From Macropodus opercularis (lineage: Eukaryota; Chordata; Actinopteri; Anabantiformes; Osphronemidae), in NCBI GenBank assembly GCA_030770545.1, contig CM061100.1, positions 813,501 to 877,500 of the forward strand: a stretch of DNA of 64,000 nt. The letters are read 5' to 3'. Positions within the stretch are counted from its first letter, which is position 1. Each line of letters starts with the position of its first letter. The notes under the pieces were generated by a model. That model was not told the DNA's origin. It ran no database searches and saw nothing but the letters and a program-made list of their open reading frames with translations. This document shows positions 1-19,403 of this stretch, one piece after another. A program made the position numbers and the translations under genes.

Positions 1-462
1 CATCCATCTGACCCCTTCAGCCCTTTTCTCGCCTCACGGTCGAATCCCAATTCTCCCAGTGCGTTTGGCCAAGGTCTGCGTGAACTAAGGCGCCAGCCGT
101 CACGGCAGCGTGCTGTCAAAGCGCCTCCCCCAGGCCGAGCTGATGACGGTGTGAAGCCACACGTCCAGGAGCAAGGAGAGCAGAGACCCTTCAACCCTGA
201 GGTGAATGTTGGTAAACTGGGTCGTCGTGATAAATGTATCGTTAAAACAATCCCAGACTGCAGAGCAAGCGTCAACAGAATGATGGGAGATGCAAATCAG
301 ATAGACCCTAGAAGTGAGCAGGCAGCAGCATCCGGGGGCTCAGCGAGCTGGTCTTCGGCCCAGAGGACGAGGTGGGTCAAAATAATCCTCAGCCCAGTTT
401 AACAGAGCTCCATCGTTGAACGTCATGAATCAGACGCGTGAATCAGAGGCGTGAGCTAGCCG

Positions 463-468
463 TTTATT
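463..468 (-). terminator. Distal poly(A) signal candidate, ptpn11
   Basis: Minus-strand AATAAA about 2.7 kb beyond the stop codon. It is the last such signal seen before the window edge, so it could end a long 3' UTR isoform. Inference only. Confidence 0.3.
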
Positions 469-2855
469 GTTATTGAGGAAGTTAACGTGGTTAACTGCAT
501 CCAAAGTCATACAACAGGCCTCAAGCCCCTGTGTCACACTGAGAAAGCTGTAGGATATACATACAGTATTTCTTATTGGCAAGTAGATATGTTTTAGTAA
601 GTACATTCTCCTCTACCCGGAACTCCTGTACAATATACATGTTAAAAATATAGTTTGCTTTGCCGTCACCCTCTTCCCGTTTTTGTTCAGGATGGATCAT
701 TTCACATTTAGGTGCAGGTTGCTGAATGTTGAATGTGTTAAAGAGCCGTCACACACGGGTGCGTGCGTAGAAGGCACCGACGCTGCGTACAGGACCAGAG
801 GAAAGCAAGAAACGCTCAACGCCTCTGTCCGTGCACCAGCACAACGAGCGCGCGCCTTCACGCAGGAGGCGCGTCTGAAAGAACACTTGCTGTGAAGCAG
901 CAGCAGCCGAGCGTTGGCAGAGTCCCGTGAGAGGAAGAAGCTGCTCAGGCCTGGACCAGTGGAGGCTCTGGAGGCAGCACAGGTCGTCAGTCCGGTTGTG
1001 AGACTGCGGCTCGTCAAGCGCAGCGATGCGAGCGCTTGTGCAGAAGCTGGGAAGGCTTGACAAAGCAAAAGACTTGAAAGCAGCGGCAGGTGAAGTTAAA
1101 CAGTTTGGTGTCTGATTAAACGAAGCCTCGGCCCAGCAGCCGGAGACAAGACGCCTTAAAGTCAAACACTGAGGTTGGAACTTTTCAGTCTGTGGCTTTT
1201 TTAAACCTAGTGTCAGAGCTTCAGTAAACGCTCCATCAAAGCCGACCTTACTGGACTTAATGCCATTTGATACGTTATTGCTAACAACAACCCAACGTTC
1301 CTCCTTTTCCTACTGATGCTGCATCAGAATCTCCTTCTGGTAACGCACAGGTTACCATCACAGAAAACACTTCAGGCCTACATCCTTCAGAAGCTGGTAA
1401 TTCCAACTGTAAACAAACGAGATGACAGTTAGCTTTAGAGGTGGCGGATGGTCAATGGCTTCCCTGTTTTCCAGTTTTTCTGCCAAGCTATGTGTCAAAC
1501 ACTTATCGTAGTATCGTTAAGAAAAGGACAAGAACATGCCGTCCTACAGAAACCTGGCTGCTTGTGTGAGCACGTGACATCCTGCTGACGAATCTACAAC
1601 CATCACCACAACCAAAGCTGAGAAATGTGATTGCTTCTTACAACAGTGACTCTTAAAAATTAAGCACATGTGGTGCTGGAAATAGGCAACGGTACACAAA
1701 AGGCAATCGTCTGTTAAAGAACGAGAACGAAGAAAAAGTAATATGCACTTAAAACACAACACCCAAAACTTAAACCTCTCTTTTTGGCAGCCGACCGTCT
1801 GTAGTGAGTCTAGGACACAGAGACTTGTCTGAACCCGGATGTCGTCACGCCATGCTTGATGAAGAAGTGCATGAAAACTCAAACCTCAATCCAATCCTGG
1901 ACGTGAGCGTTTAGAAAACCACCCAACGGCTCGACTAAGTGTACGCCGCTAAATAAAAGTGCAGCATTAAGGACATTCGGCTCGAGCTCAGGAATGGTTA
2001 CATAACAGACGCAGCCAATCCAACAAAAACACATTACGGTGAGTTAGAAAACAAAAACGTTAGTTTGCTCTTCGAATGGCCTGGATTTAAGTTTCTCTTC
2101 GAGGCAGTTCTGGTGCAAAGGAAAGGAATTTGTGTAGAGAAGTAAGTGGATCTTTAGCGAATGTGGTTCACACTATGATGCTGATACTTCGTCAGGAACG
2201 TGTTTAACCGTGAAAACTAGACGACAACCACTGGAAGGTCTGGCTCCACTTTCGTCCCCAAACAAGGTCTCGTCTGTTAAACTCTCAACAGATGGAAGAG
2301 ACACTTAACTGGCTGAGAAATCTGGACCTACTACAGGAACCTCCTCGCTTTCATCTACAACACAGTCTACACATTTCTCTTTTGGTTAATAAAACAAAAC
2401 ATCCAAGACTACAGGTGAGCAAAGCTTAGCCGGGCTTTCCCTCTGAGGATGGTGCCCGCTGTGTGCAGCCCTTGTTGGGGTTAACAAACCCAAACTGTGG
2501 TTTTGTGGGGATTTGGGCTCTGCTGTTGATCACAGTGGTTCAGGGTTCAACTCGAGGGAAATAGTTCATGTAAGATGAGCGAGAAAAGGAGGAGGACCCT
2601 GGCGTCTGGTCCGTCCCGTGGTTTGCTTTTTGTCATTGTTCCATGTTATTACAGTCAAGTCTCGGGCGTCAAGTTGTAGCTGGCAAAAAAACTCCGGTGT
2701 CGAGATCCTGATAGAGACAGAAAAAACAAAACTAATTCACACGATGCGCCACCAGCTCCACTACATCATGAGTCAGCAAAGAACAGGGCTTCATTCATAA
2801 GGCCCGTTTCATATTCACGCTGCTCATGTTGCGCTAATTTATGACATGACACCAT

Positions 2856-2861
2856 TTTATT
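2856..2861 (-). terminator. Proximal poly(A) signal candidate, ptpn11
   Basis: TTTATT on the plus strand reads AATAAA on the minus strand, about 290 bp past the ptpn11 stop codon. No downstream U/GU-rich element was tested. Confidence 0.4.
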
Positions 2862-3149
2862 ACATTGTACAAATACAATTATCTACACAACTGTGACACT
2901 GGTGGATAATTTCATGCAAATGAAAACTCTTTAAAAACGGTCCTGCTCTATAATGAATTTATCACAGCATTAGTTCATCAGAACTTTAACCAGCCTCCAG
3001 TTCTTGCCGACCGCTGCCCTTAAAGATCACGTCCAGGGTTGCTCTGGAAGAGTTCACTTCGCTTTGAGTTCTACATTGTGACCCAAATCAACGTGGAAGT
3101 AAAGTGCTTTTACCTGGAACTTCTGGAGCGCTGTGTCCGAAGGTGAATC

Positions 3150-9035
<5,886 letters not shown>

Positions 9036-9400
9036 TTTCTCACTTCCTCGCTGGCAGTTAGCAGTTAGCTCCGAGTAGCTGGCTGACGTTTCCGACCGGC
9101 TCTGCTTCAGTCACTGAGTAAAGCGCCTCATCGGCTCACATCCGCTCGAAACGGGCACTGAAATCCAGACATCCACAGCAAACGTCAAGGCTGTGGGTTG
9201 TGAAACGTCTCTAGGCCTCAGCCCCGAAGACTTCAGACCGAGTCGGTTCTCGGACGTCACCAAACATGCGACAAAACAAAGGGTGCGCGGATCTGTTGAC
9301 CCGCAGTGGCCGGTCAGCCCGCCCACCTCGCCCCTTAAACGAAACCCTGCAGCTCGGCTCAGCCGGCGAACACTGTGACATAAAGGAAAGTACCAGTCGC
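9036..9400 (-). promoter_or_regulatory. ptpn11 5' UTR and CpG-rich promoter region
   Basis: Sequence upstream of the ptpn11 ATG is richer in CpG than its surroundings and has no AATAAA or coding signal. This is typical of a TATA-less vertebrate promoter. The start site itself cannot be placed by eye. Confidence 0.4.
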
Positions 9401-10678
9401 TTTCATTCGCGCATGCTCACTGGGGGTTTCACTGTTCTTAAAGTTCTCAATACAAAACAGAGAAACCAGCTAATAAATGATGACTTTTAATGACATTTAT
9501 GGATCCACCTGCCATTAAATGAGGCCTGATGTTCCATACCAAGTCATTTAGTATCACAGATCAGTCGTTGTTTTTATTGGTGGCGAGAAACATTTTATAA
9601 TAATAACTTTATTTTAAGGAAGTCAAACGTATATAAAGTGTATGACTGAATATGAAATTCAGTTAATATAATCTACAATGAATATTGTGATTTCCCCAAC
9701 ATTTTCAGCCTCTAACTAAAGCATTAGGAAATTATAGTGCTTATGATATTTTTTCGTGAATTCAAAGAAGTCACGTTTTTGAAGTGGGTCTCTGTTTATG
9801 ACAAATTATTAACAAATAATGGTTCTGCGCAAACTTTATGAGGCACATGCTGAATAAGTGTGGTCTGGTACAGTCAACAACACCAGGTTCAGCTGTGTTT
9901 CAGATAATTGTTGTATTTGTAGTTCAGCTGGATTAAAGCCTGGAAAATTCGCCATTTTGTCAGCAACAGAGTTTTCAACATACTTGTTTCCCTAGCTGCA
10001 TACAGCAGCGGCCTTGTGAAGAGGCTGCGTATGGCATTGAGCTGTGGCAACCTGAGGTGAACACCTGCCAGTGTGAGGGTTCAGTAATACAGAAATATGA
10101 AATAGAAATAGACTCTGATGTAAATATCAGGATAAGTGACCTGTTTTCTGCTGAAAGTCCTTTCAGGCAGTTGTCTGAGGTCACTCAGAGGGAAAGTTCT
10201 TAGAAAGGCAGCTCATTCTCTGTAGCTGTATGTGTCATAAACACTCTATGACACAGGGAAACGTGTAGTAAGACAAACAGACTGACGGGTGGTGAATTAA
10301 TTTTTCCTGTGAACACCTGTGGGACCAGACAACATGTGGATTCTCAATGAACAACACCTGCTGTAGAGAGTTATGACGCACTTTAATGATATGTCATTAA
10401 TCTAACTCCCGAGCCTGAGAATCACGTTCAGCTTCCTTCTTCCATCAATTAAAGCGCCCGCTGATGCTTCGGCCTTAGCGCGCTGATGAAGTTTGTCCTT
10501 TTCCGGCCGCCGTTTAAACCCGTACGTGGCAGTCGCGGAGCAGCCGAGACTGGTGCGCTCCTCACCCGCTACACTTCGCTCCTCCAGCCTGACATCCTGC
10601 GCTCCTGCGGGATAGACCGAAGCGAGGTCCCTTCTATCTCCGTACCTTCTGTGAAGCGGTCCCTGAAGCGCCAGAACC
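9401..10678. other. Intergenic spacer between divergent ptpn11 and tmed2
   Basis: AT-rich for about 1 kb, turning CpG-rich from about 10420 towards the tmed2 start (presumed promoter and 5' UTR). I recognise no gene or repeat. Confidence 0.5.
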
Positions 10679-12550
10679 ATGTTTACCGCGTCGGAGCTGG
10701 TTGTGTTGCTGGGCGTCCTCTCTGCCACTGCGTCCGGCTACTTCGTTAGCATAGACGCCCATGCCGAGGAGTGCTTCTACGAGCGGGTCAACTCCGGCAC
10801 CAAGATGGGCCTTATGTTCGAGGTAGCCGAAGGAGGCTTCCTGGACATCGATGTTGAGGTCAGAGGATCCACTGGCTTTAAAAGCCAACAACCTAACGCG
10901 GTCTATTGAGGGTTGACACGAGTTATTCTGCCGGGAGGCCTGTGCTAACGTTAGCAGTGAGCTAGCGCCGTGTCCCTGCGTAGCGTCAAGTGTTGCTAGT
11001 TAAGATGAAAGAGCTCCGAGTCAAATGCGATTATTTTGGGTTTAAACACTTGAACGTTTTCAGCAAAATACCGCAAATATGTTATTATAACAGCTTTGTT
11101 TAATGAAGCAGGAAGCGCTAGCATTGCTGGCTAACCTGCCAGCGGTGAAATAAGGTGTCGGATCGTCTAATTCAGTGTGAAACTAAAGCTCGCTGATCCG
11201 GTTTAGTGAAAGTTTTTGTGGAATCACTGCTGTTCATTGAAACGAGTCGCTAAATGCTGCGTGTGCGCGGACGCTGGTACCATATGTTGCCAGCAGCCCT
11301 TCTGTTACCGTGTGTCTTTACGTGCTTTGCTGCTGTTTCCTGTCCAGATCACTGGGCCTGACGGCAAGCAGATCTACAAAGGTGACCGAGAGTCCAGTGG
11401 TAAATACTCGGTGGCAGCTCACATGGATGGAACCTACAAGTTCTGCTTCAGCAACAAGATGTCAACCATGACGCCCAAGATCGTCATGTTCACCATCGAT
11501 ATTGGGGAAGCACCTAAAGGCCAAGACATGGAGACAGAAGGTACACAGAGGGCGAAGTGTCTGTTTAGGTCAAGGGATACAACATTTGACATTAGCCTAA
11601 GCGATGACAGCAAGTCAGTTCCCTGTTGTTTGACTTTATTTGGACACCTTTTGCCTTTGTAGGTGGCGAGAGCTGGGATGGTAGGGCACAGGCTGGACTG
11701 TGTTGTTTGAGTTTCAAGCTAATGTGTGTTTCTGTAGTAGAGACTAATAATGTGCAGCAATACACCACCAGCTGGGATGTTTGGGAATGAGTTGACTGTT
11801 TGCACAATGAGAACATGTTGCTGGTGATGTTAAAGTGTGTCTACCTATGTCCTAAGTGTGACTGTGGTGCACGCAGTGCAATCAGGCATATGCATGTTTG
11901 TTGGGATGGATTTAACCTTTTATTTAACTAAATTCCCACTGATGCCATGTAGAATTTTGATGAAGGCTGCGACAGACAGATGACGCGTGAAATGCATGGA
12001 TACTAGAATCAGCTCACAGAAAGTAACCATCCGTAGAGTTTGCCGCTGAAATCAGTCTGATATTTACATTAGGAACAGACAGTCGATGAATGAGCTCTGT
12101 GAAATGAGTGTGAGAATAACATGAACTAGATCTGTAAAAGTGATACTGTTGACTGAAGCGTAGAGACGATAAGGGTTTTTATCTGTGTGCTGGGCTTTGT
12201 TACTGATGTGTTACCTTCTGCCTGTGTTCAGCTCACCAAAACAAGCTGGAGGAGATGATCAACGAGCTGGCAGTGGCCATGACGGCTGTAAAGCATGAGC
12301 AGGAGTACATGGAGGTCCGCGAGAGGATACACAGAGCAAGTGAGTCCCAGTCCAATAAGAGCCTGTGTGGAAACAATGTTATTCACGCATGTAAATTTTA
12401 AATCTGCCTTTTCTCTTTCCTCTAGTCAATGATAACACAAACAGCAGAGTGGTGCTGTGGTCGTTCTTCGAAGCTCTGGTTTTGGTGGCGATGACGCTCG
12501 GACAGATTTACTACCTGAAGAGGTTTTTTGAAGTACGACGAGTGGTGTAG
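10679..12550 (+). CDS. tmed2: Transmembrane emp24 domain-containing protein 2 (p24 beta)
   Basis: p24-family cargo receptor cycling between ER and Golgi in COPII and COPI vesicles. Four exons (10679-10858, 11348-11540, 12232-12339, 12426-12550) give 201 aa, the same length as human TMED2. An N-terminal signal peptide (about 1-20, hydrophobic to ATASGYF) precedes a GOLD domain (about 21-100) with its paired cysteines (EECFYERV and YKFCFSNK). A coiled-coil stem, KLEEMINELAVAM through YMEVRERIHRAIN, follows. A single membrane helix (WSFFEALVLVAMTLGQIYYL) leads to the cytosolic tail KRFFEVRRVV with the FF and basic sorting signals. All phases close and no damage is seen. Confidence 0.97.
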
Positions 12551-14160
12551 TGGGTTTAAACGATCCCCTGTGTCCTCCACTGTTTTCTCCAACACCAAGA
12601 GTTATTTGCAATCTGGAAACGAGGCTGGCAGTTTTGAGTAAAGACCACGAATGATTGGATCTCACATGTTTTGTTCTGTCACGCATTCAGTTTCTTCTTT
12701 TTAATGTGATGTATTTTGGAGCAGATGTCAAAAGATTCCGGCATAGATGTTAATTTTCAGTAGTTTTTCTTAACATTATTTTGTCCAATATTGTTATATA
12801 ATTACAGTTAAGTCCAAATTACATGTGACTACGTTTGGGTCTTTCTGCGACACATAATTTGAAGTAAAGATAGTCAGATGAAACAAGTGTCACCACAGGA
12901 GAATATTGCATTTATTAAGATTTCAACCGAACCTTTTAAAATGACTAAATGACGCATTAGCTCAACATCTGTGATGCAGCGGCTTTCAGATACGTGATAT
13001 CTGTACATTGTGCTAATGCTCTTAAACAACAAATTGCACTCCTGATGAATGCATCTAAAGGATTTACTGAAGGGTTCATTTTGCAGCTGGTCTTTCGGGG
13101 AAACACCAGCTCTGTGTGTAGTTCTGAAAATGGTTCCACAGGCGAAAGTTTCTTTTGTTTTAAGAGTTCACACACTGATGTAATGTTCGAACCCTTTTAA
13201 ATGTACCTGGAGGAGCCGAGACCTGGCTCAGTGAACTTGAAAACCTAGGGGAATACTGAATTCATGTTACATATTGATTGGCTGGATGGGTGGGGGTGTG
13301 GCGCCTAATGACTGCTGTGTGCTTTAGTTAGTCTTATATTGTTGGGATTTGGGGTTTTAAATTATGCGATTGTATACAATTTCAAACTGCTTGTTTTTTT
13401 TTCCAGGAGCATATTGAGCAACATGCAGCTGTTGCATCTTTTACCGCTTTTCTTCCCCATGCGAAGTAAAACGCTGACGTCCAGGGCGGCGTCACATTTA
13501 GCACACAGCTGCACGTCACTGAATAAGCTCCGGTTTTGTATTAAAATCTTTGGTGAGCTTGGGCAGATCAACTGCTCTGTACTCTCTCTCTCCCTTCTTT
13601 TGTGATTACACCAAAATCTGATACATGGATCTGCATAAATGTAGAATGGTTGTCTGTGCAAAATGCCCCAGGTTTCATAGTAAAGCCAATATTCTGTACC
13701 GTTCTGTGGATTTCTTCTGACGCATGTTTGTTTTTTACTGGCTGGAGACAAGTCATTTTATTAATTGCTTCTATTGTGCATCATCTGCTATGACAAGTAA
13801 AAACGTCTGAGGTTCACTGGAGAGCGACAGAACAAGTAGAGTGAACAAGCAACAAAGGTCCTACATTTAAACTCTTGTATATAGGGACCACAAAAACCTC
13901 AAAGGTAAAGAAATTATTGGATGATATAATGCTGTAGGCTATTGCATTAGAGTTTATAAGAAGGACAAATGGCTTTGATTTAAAAAAATCTCACTAGTAA
14001 GAAGTGAAACGTACTAGGGTGCTGTAATTTAATTACAGTACTAAAGTATGTACTTATGAATACGCCTACATTCGAACACTACCTGCTACCGGTGACATAA
14101 GTAAAGTAAATGTAATCAGACCCGCCAGGAAAAACATCAGGGAACCAACTCGGAACTAGT
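12551..14160. other. tmed2 3' UTR and spacer before ddx55
   Basis: The first part is presumably the tmed2 3' UTR. No plus-strand AATAAA stands out, so its end is unclear. A 129-codon minus-strand open frame (13362-13751) has no recognisable domain. From about 14150 the sequence becomes GC-rich at the ddx55 promoter. Confidence 0.45.
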
Positions 14161-14305
14161 TTTGTGGCGCTTCCGTTCCCACCCGGCGTGTAAACATCGG
14201 CGCACACGGAATCAGCAGCAGCAGCGTGGCGAGCGGACCGAAGCGAGCCGAGCCCTGGGTCGCAGCTTTCTGCCCAAAGCCCGTCAGAGGTTCGTGTCCG
14301 GCAGG

Positions 14306-17300
14306 ATGGACGGGACGTGGAGCAGTTTGCCAGCGAGTCTCAGCGACGGAATTTTACAAACGCTCGAAGAACTGAACTTCACCCACATGACACCGGTTCA
14401 GGTAACAGCGACACCGACTGAAACCTGGAGCAACAAAATGCAGCGTCTGACCCAGTTCTCATGTCTGTCTCTAGTCCGCCTGTATCCCGCTGTTCATGAG
14501 TAACAAGGACGTGGCTGCCGAAGCGGTGAGTTGATTCACTTTAGGTGAGAAATGATCATCTATTAGTACAGAGATGTAGAAGAACACACCGAGACACGCA
14601 ACGATTTCTGTAATTCACATAGAGTCACGTCACGTTTGACTCCAGACGTTAGTCGTAGTCAGCAGTACTTCCAGGTGTATTTCCGGTACCTCTCTATTAA
14701 CACGTGTAAACAGCAGCACTTCACCTCAAATCACTTTTGATTTTGCCTTTTCTTTGTCATTGCAGGTGACTGGGAGCGGAAAGACGCTGGCTTTCCTCAT
14801 TCCCATCATCGAGCGGCTGCTGAAGAGAGAAGAGAAGCTGAAGAAGATGCAGGTAACGACGAGAGCGATGCTGTCACTGCTGGTAGATGAACAGCGCAGA
14901 CTGAGCTTGAATCGCTTTAATTAAATGCTTTGTGCAGGTTGGGGCTCTGGTCATCACTCCCACGAGGGAGCTGGCGCTTCAGATCAGTGAGGTCACAGAG
15001 ACCTTTCTGCAGAAGTTTCCACAGTTCACGTGAGTAGAAACTGGTGTAAAACGCTTTATTTGGTAGTGAATGTGGAGAGAAGTGGTGAATTCTGGTCAAG
15101 TGGCATAAAGGCACAAAGAAAATGACCCGTTTTTGGATGTTTTGTGTTTTCCAGGCAGATTTTACTGATTGGAGGCAGCAACCCGATGGAGGATGTGGAG
15201 AAGTTCAAGCAACAAGGGTACATGAAGACCACACGCGTGATCTGTTAAAGGCTTTAGAGCTTTAGCGGTAGTTTTAGGGTTTAGAGGACAGGATGGGTGA
15301 CAAGCATCCCGAAAGAAATGCTTTGGTCAAACCTGAACTGAACTTGTTCCGATTACATGGTTGGCAGTGAAATCCCAGAACCACCAAGACAGAAGGTTCA
15401 GAATCTCCCTGTACAGGGTCTCAACGTGTGTCTGCGTTTCAGGGCAAACATTGTGATTGCGACACCCGGGCGTCTGGAGGACATGTTCAGGAGGAAGTCA
15501 GATGGTCTGGACTTGGCTGCTTCGGTCAAGAGTCTGGATGTGCTGGTTCTTGACGAGGCTGACCGACTGCTCGACATGGGCTTCGAGGCCAGGTTTGCCT
15601 TTGGTTTGCTTTAGTTTCCATTTCAGCTCACTGAACTGATCAGAGGTCAGTGCATCAAAGGTCCAACATGTAACCTCATGTCAGGACTAAGGACAATTCA
15701 TACAGTCCAAGATGAGCAGGAACCCAGCCTTCAGTCTGCAGAACTGAAGAAGCAGGCAACAAGTAAAGAAGCTCAGTAGAAGAAGTGTTTCCATCTGGCC
15801 AAGGAGTCATTTAAAGAGCTCAGTGACAGGGTAAACCTTGAGCCGTGTCTGAATACTTAACTCAGCCGTTACCTGTTTTTGAGCACAGTGTGTTTGTGTG
15901 TCCAGCCTGAACAACATCCTGAGCTTCCTGCCCAAACAGAGGCGCACAGGCTTGTTTTCAGCCACTCAGACCCAGGAGCTGGAGAAGCTGGTGAGGGCCG
16001 GGCTCAGGAACCCGGTCCGCATCGCGGTCAAAGAGAAAGGAGTGGCTGCCACCTACGTCCAGAAGACCCCGGCCAGGCTCTCCAACTACTACACCGTGAG
16101 TCCAGCTGTCATTTTTCATCACTTGACTTTGAAATCGCAATCACATAAACATGTATGTTGCCATTATGGTTTTCATTTCAGATCTGTAGATCTGAGAACA
16201 AATTCAACCACCTGGTGGCGTTTTTAAGGCAACACAAGCAGGAGAAGCATCTGGTTTTCTTCAGGTACATCCATCTGTTGCTACTTTTCCAATTAACAAA
16301 TAATTTAATATAAATGAGAAGTCCAGTCTGACAAAATGCAGAAACCAGACTGATGGGTCTGGGGGGAGCGGGTTCGGGTCTGTGCTGTGCTCGTAAACTG
16401 TTTGTTGGTGTCTCGTCATCAGCACGTGTGCGTGTGTCGAATACTTTGGACGAGCTCTGGAGTCACTGATAAAGAAAGTCACCGTTCACTGCATCCACGG
16501 GAAGATGAAACACAAGCGCAACAAGATCTTTGCAGACTTCCGGACGCAGAAGAGGTGAGATTTGTTGACTCTACATTAGAGGTCGTGTAACTGCTGTGTG
16601 ACTGGTGAAAGGTCTGACTTGTTGTGCTGCAGTGGGATCTTGGTGTGTACAGATGTGATGGCCAGAGGCATAGACATCCCCGACGTGAACTGGGTTCTGC
16701 AGTACGACCCTCCCAGCAGCGCCAGGTGAGTGACTAATAGTCAGGTCCAGAAGTAATTGGACAGTTTTCAGACTTTAGCTCCGTCCACCACTGCAACACG
16801 TCACTGACAAGCTTTACCTGCAGACAGTCAACGGTTCTGTTGAAAGTTCCCTAAACTTAAAGGCCCATGTTGCTCATTTGTTTCTGTCTCAGTGCCTTCG
16901 TACATCGATGCGGACGCACGGCACGAATCGGTAATTACGGCAGCGCCCTTGTGTTCCTGATGCCGATGGAGGAATCCTATGTCAACTTCTTATCCATCAA
17001 CCAGAAGGTGGGCGAGTCTGTTGATTTGATACGATAATAAAGGCACCGTGCAGAGGCTCAGTGGCGTAAAGCAGCAGCTCAGAGGAGCCACAGGCAGTTT
17101 AAAGGACCCGTTATCGGAGCGGAGCGCTAATCCAGCACGGTCGGCCTCTTTTGGCCTGTGTTGAGGATATCGCAGTGTTTCTAATAGAGGGTTTCTCCCG
17201 TGGCTTCTTCAGTGCCCTCTTCAGAAGATGCCTCCTGTAGGTGATGTGGTGGACGTGCTGGACAAAGTGAAGGCCATGGCTGTGTCAGACCGCGCCATGT

Positions 17301-17998
17301 TCGACAGAGGGATGAGGGCTTTCGTCTCGTACGTCCAGGCTTACGCTAAACATGAATGTAGTCTCATCTTCAGAATTAAAGGTGAAAACAAGACACCTGA
17401 CATTTCAGAGTCCGTTCCTTCATGCACACAGTCCACATCTAACGGATTGTGCTTCTCTCTGGGTCTAGATCTGGACTTTGCCTCCCTAGCTCGCGGGTTT
17501 GCCCTCCTTCGCCTGCCCAAGATGCCTGAACTGCGAGGGAAAACATTACCCGACTTCGTTGAGACGACAGTGGACACAAATACCATCCGCTACAAGGACA
17601 AGAACCGGGAGAAGCAGAGACAGAAGATGCTGGCTGAGCTGAAAGAGAAAGACAAGACTTCGCTTCCCAAAAAGAACATCAAGAATAAGGCCTGGTCCAA
17701 ACAGAAGACCAAGAAGGAGCGCAGGAAAAAGACGGCAGCCAAGAGGAAACACGACGAGGTATCTGAATTTAACGACCTTTAAACCTGCACTAAGCAACAA
17801 GCAGGACTGATTTCACTTACGGACATCTTTGTGTGTCTGCAGGGATCCGACGTGGACGATGAAGACATGGATGAGCTGCTGAATGACACTCGCCTCCTTA
17901 AGAAGCTCAAGAAAGGACAAATCAGTGAGGAGGCCTTTGAGAAACAAATGGCAAGAGGAGCAAAACACAAAACAGACACCTCAGAGGAAGACGTTTGA
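14306..17998 (+). CDS. ddx55: ATP-dependent RNA helicase DDX55
   Basis: DEAD-box RNA helicase; the family (yeast Spb4) acts in nucleolar large ribosomal subunit maturation. Fourteen exons: 14306-14401, 14475-14525, 14766-14852, 14938-15029, 15155-15217, 15443-15592, 15906-16095, 16182-16264, 16423-16554, 16633-16725, 16893-17007, 17213-17381, 17469-17758, 17843-17998. The protein is 588 aa (human 600). Visible motifs in order are the Q motif (MTPVQ), Walker A VTGSGKT, PTREL, TPGR, Walker B VLDEAD, SAT, then in RecA2 CTDVMARGID and HRCGRTARIG. Next come the DUF4217-type region (VSYVQAYAKHE, FASLARGFALLR) and a Lys-rich C-terminal tail with NDTRLLKKLKKG. The chosen ATG sits in a good context before the SLP...MTPVQ block. 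The tail-to-tail partner is eif2b1. Confidence 0.96.
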
Positions 17999-18021
17999 TT
18001 TGAAACAAGCATCTGTATTCA

Positions 18022-18027
18022 AATAAA
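18022..18027 (+). terminator. Poly(A) signal of ddx55
   Basis: AATAAA 24 bp after the ddx55 stop codon, implying a very short 3' UTR. A second plus-strand AATAAA at 18081-18086 is the complement of the last codons of eif2b1 and could serve as a backup signal. Confidence 0.6.
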
Positions 18028-18053
18028 CCTTGAGGTTAATTTAGTCAATGCTT

Positions 18054-18059
18054 TTTATT
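18054..18059 (-). terminator. Poly(A) signal of eif2b1
   Basis: Minus-strand AATAAA about 17 bp past the eif2b1 stop codon, between the two ddx55 candidate signals. It implies that the 3' ends of the two convergent mRNAs meet or overlap. Confidence 0.55.
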
Positions 18060-18075
18060 TAAGTTGTGTAGCGAG

Positions 18076-19332
18076 TTATAAATAAAGCTTGATGAGCTCA
18101 TCGCTGACAGCAGACGGGGTCAGGACTCCCAGGTCGGTGAAGAGGAGGGTGATGAGGGAGGGAGGTGTGTAGTCGATCATCGGATGCTCGTCCGACAGGT
18201 TCGAGACCGTCTTCAGCGTGTCTGCTTTGTACTGTGGAGGAAACGAGACGGGTTAAATCGTTCTCTGTAGGACCGTGGAGGAGAGTCCTCACATCTCACC
18301 TTAAACTTGTCTGGCACGTCCTGCTGGTTGAGAGGATAGAGACGCACAAACTTGAAACTCTCTGCCACAACGTAGAAGGGCTTGTTGTGCGCTTTAGAGC
18401 AAACTGCCATCTGGTACGTGCCAATCTGTGACAGGTCAAAGGTTTAGGAGGGTTTCCACACATACATCAGTTATATAGAAAGAGTCTGAAAGCTGAAAAA
18501 GTGATGAACAAAAACAAATGTACAATATCACCCTGTAAAAGGAAATGGAATCAAAGTGTGAAGTAGTTAAATACTAGAGGTACGACAACACCTCAGCTGG
18601 ATGTGTGATACTTCCTGAAACGCACCTTGTTGATGATTCCTCCGCTCTCTACGACTCCCTCTGCACCAACTATGACTAGGTCCACTTTCTCCAGGACATA
18701 GCTGTGAACAGAACACAGACCTGCTGAGTCTGAGCTGTTTTTTCTTAAACTCTTCATAGGCGTCTTATTTACCCCACAGCTGCATCCAGCACCACAGTTA
18801 CTGGAACGTTGAGTTTTCTCAGGGCTTCTGCCATCTGTCGCCTAAACGAAGAAACGGAACAACTGATTCAGTGAGCGCGTCCCCTTTCAGAGTAAAACAA
18901 AGCCCCACTTCAGGCTGCTGCTCTCTCACCCGGCCGAGTCAGGCTGCGATTCAGTCACATACACAGAGAAGCGTTTCTTCTCGGCTGCAGCCTTTTCCAG
19001 CACCCTCAGGACGACTCTGGAGTAGGAGTGCGTCAGGATTTTCTGTCAGAGCAACGTTTCAAAGCCAGGGGAGGAAAATGAGTCAGTGAAGGCACAAACA
19101 GCAGAAGATCACATGTTGAACATAAGCTGTACTCACAGCAGCGTCTTTGATGAAGGTGTGACAGAGCTTTGCAACCTTGGTTCTGGACAAAGAGATTTTC
19201 TCTAGAAAAAGTTCTCCTCTCTCCTCCATCACCTTCTTACAGCGAGACAAATCCTGACGAAGCAGCAGAGGGCAGAGTTCAACCAAGATTCAAACGCTCT
19301 AGGGCCTAGAGTCTAGGCTCTGCCGCTGGTGG

Positions 19333-19403
<71 letters not shown>

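Larger units (their letters stand above)
1..3149. other. Left flank and presumed ptpn11 3' UTR
   Basis: No conserved protein is visible on either strand; the short open frames here look random. The part nearest 3149 lies directly downstream of the ptpn11 stop codon on the minus strand and is presumably its 3' UTR. Minus-strand AATAAA signals occur at 2856-2861 and 463-468, so the UTR could be about 0.3 kb or about 2.7 kb long. Mammalian PTPN11 also has a long 3' UTR (family knowledge). Bases 1-460 hold nothing I can name. Confidence 0.5.

Noticed and set aside
10402..10891. Overlapping minus-strand frames antisense to tmed2 exon 1
   Set aside because: They arise from the GC-rich promoter and first exon and match nothing known.
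13362..13751. 129-codon minus-strand frame downstream of tmed2
   Set aside because: No homology recognised, no exon context, AT-rich surroundings; probably the tmed2 3' region.
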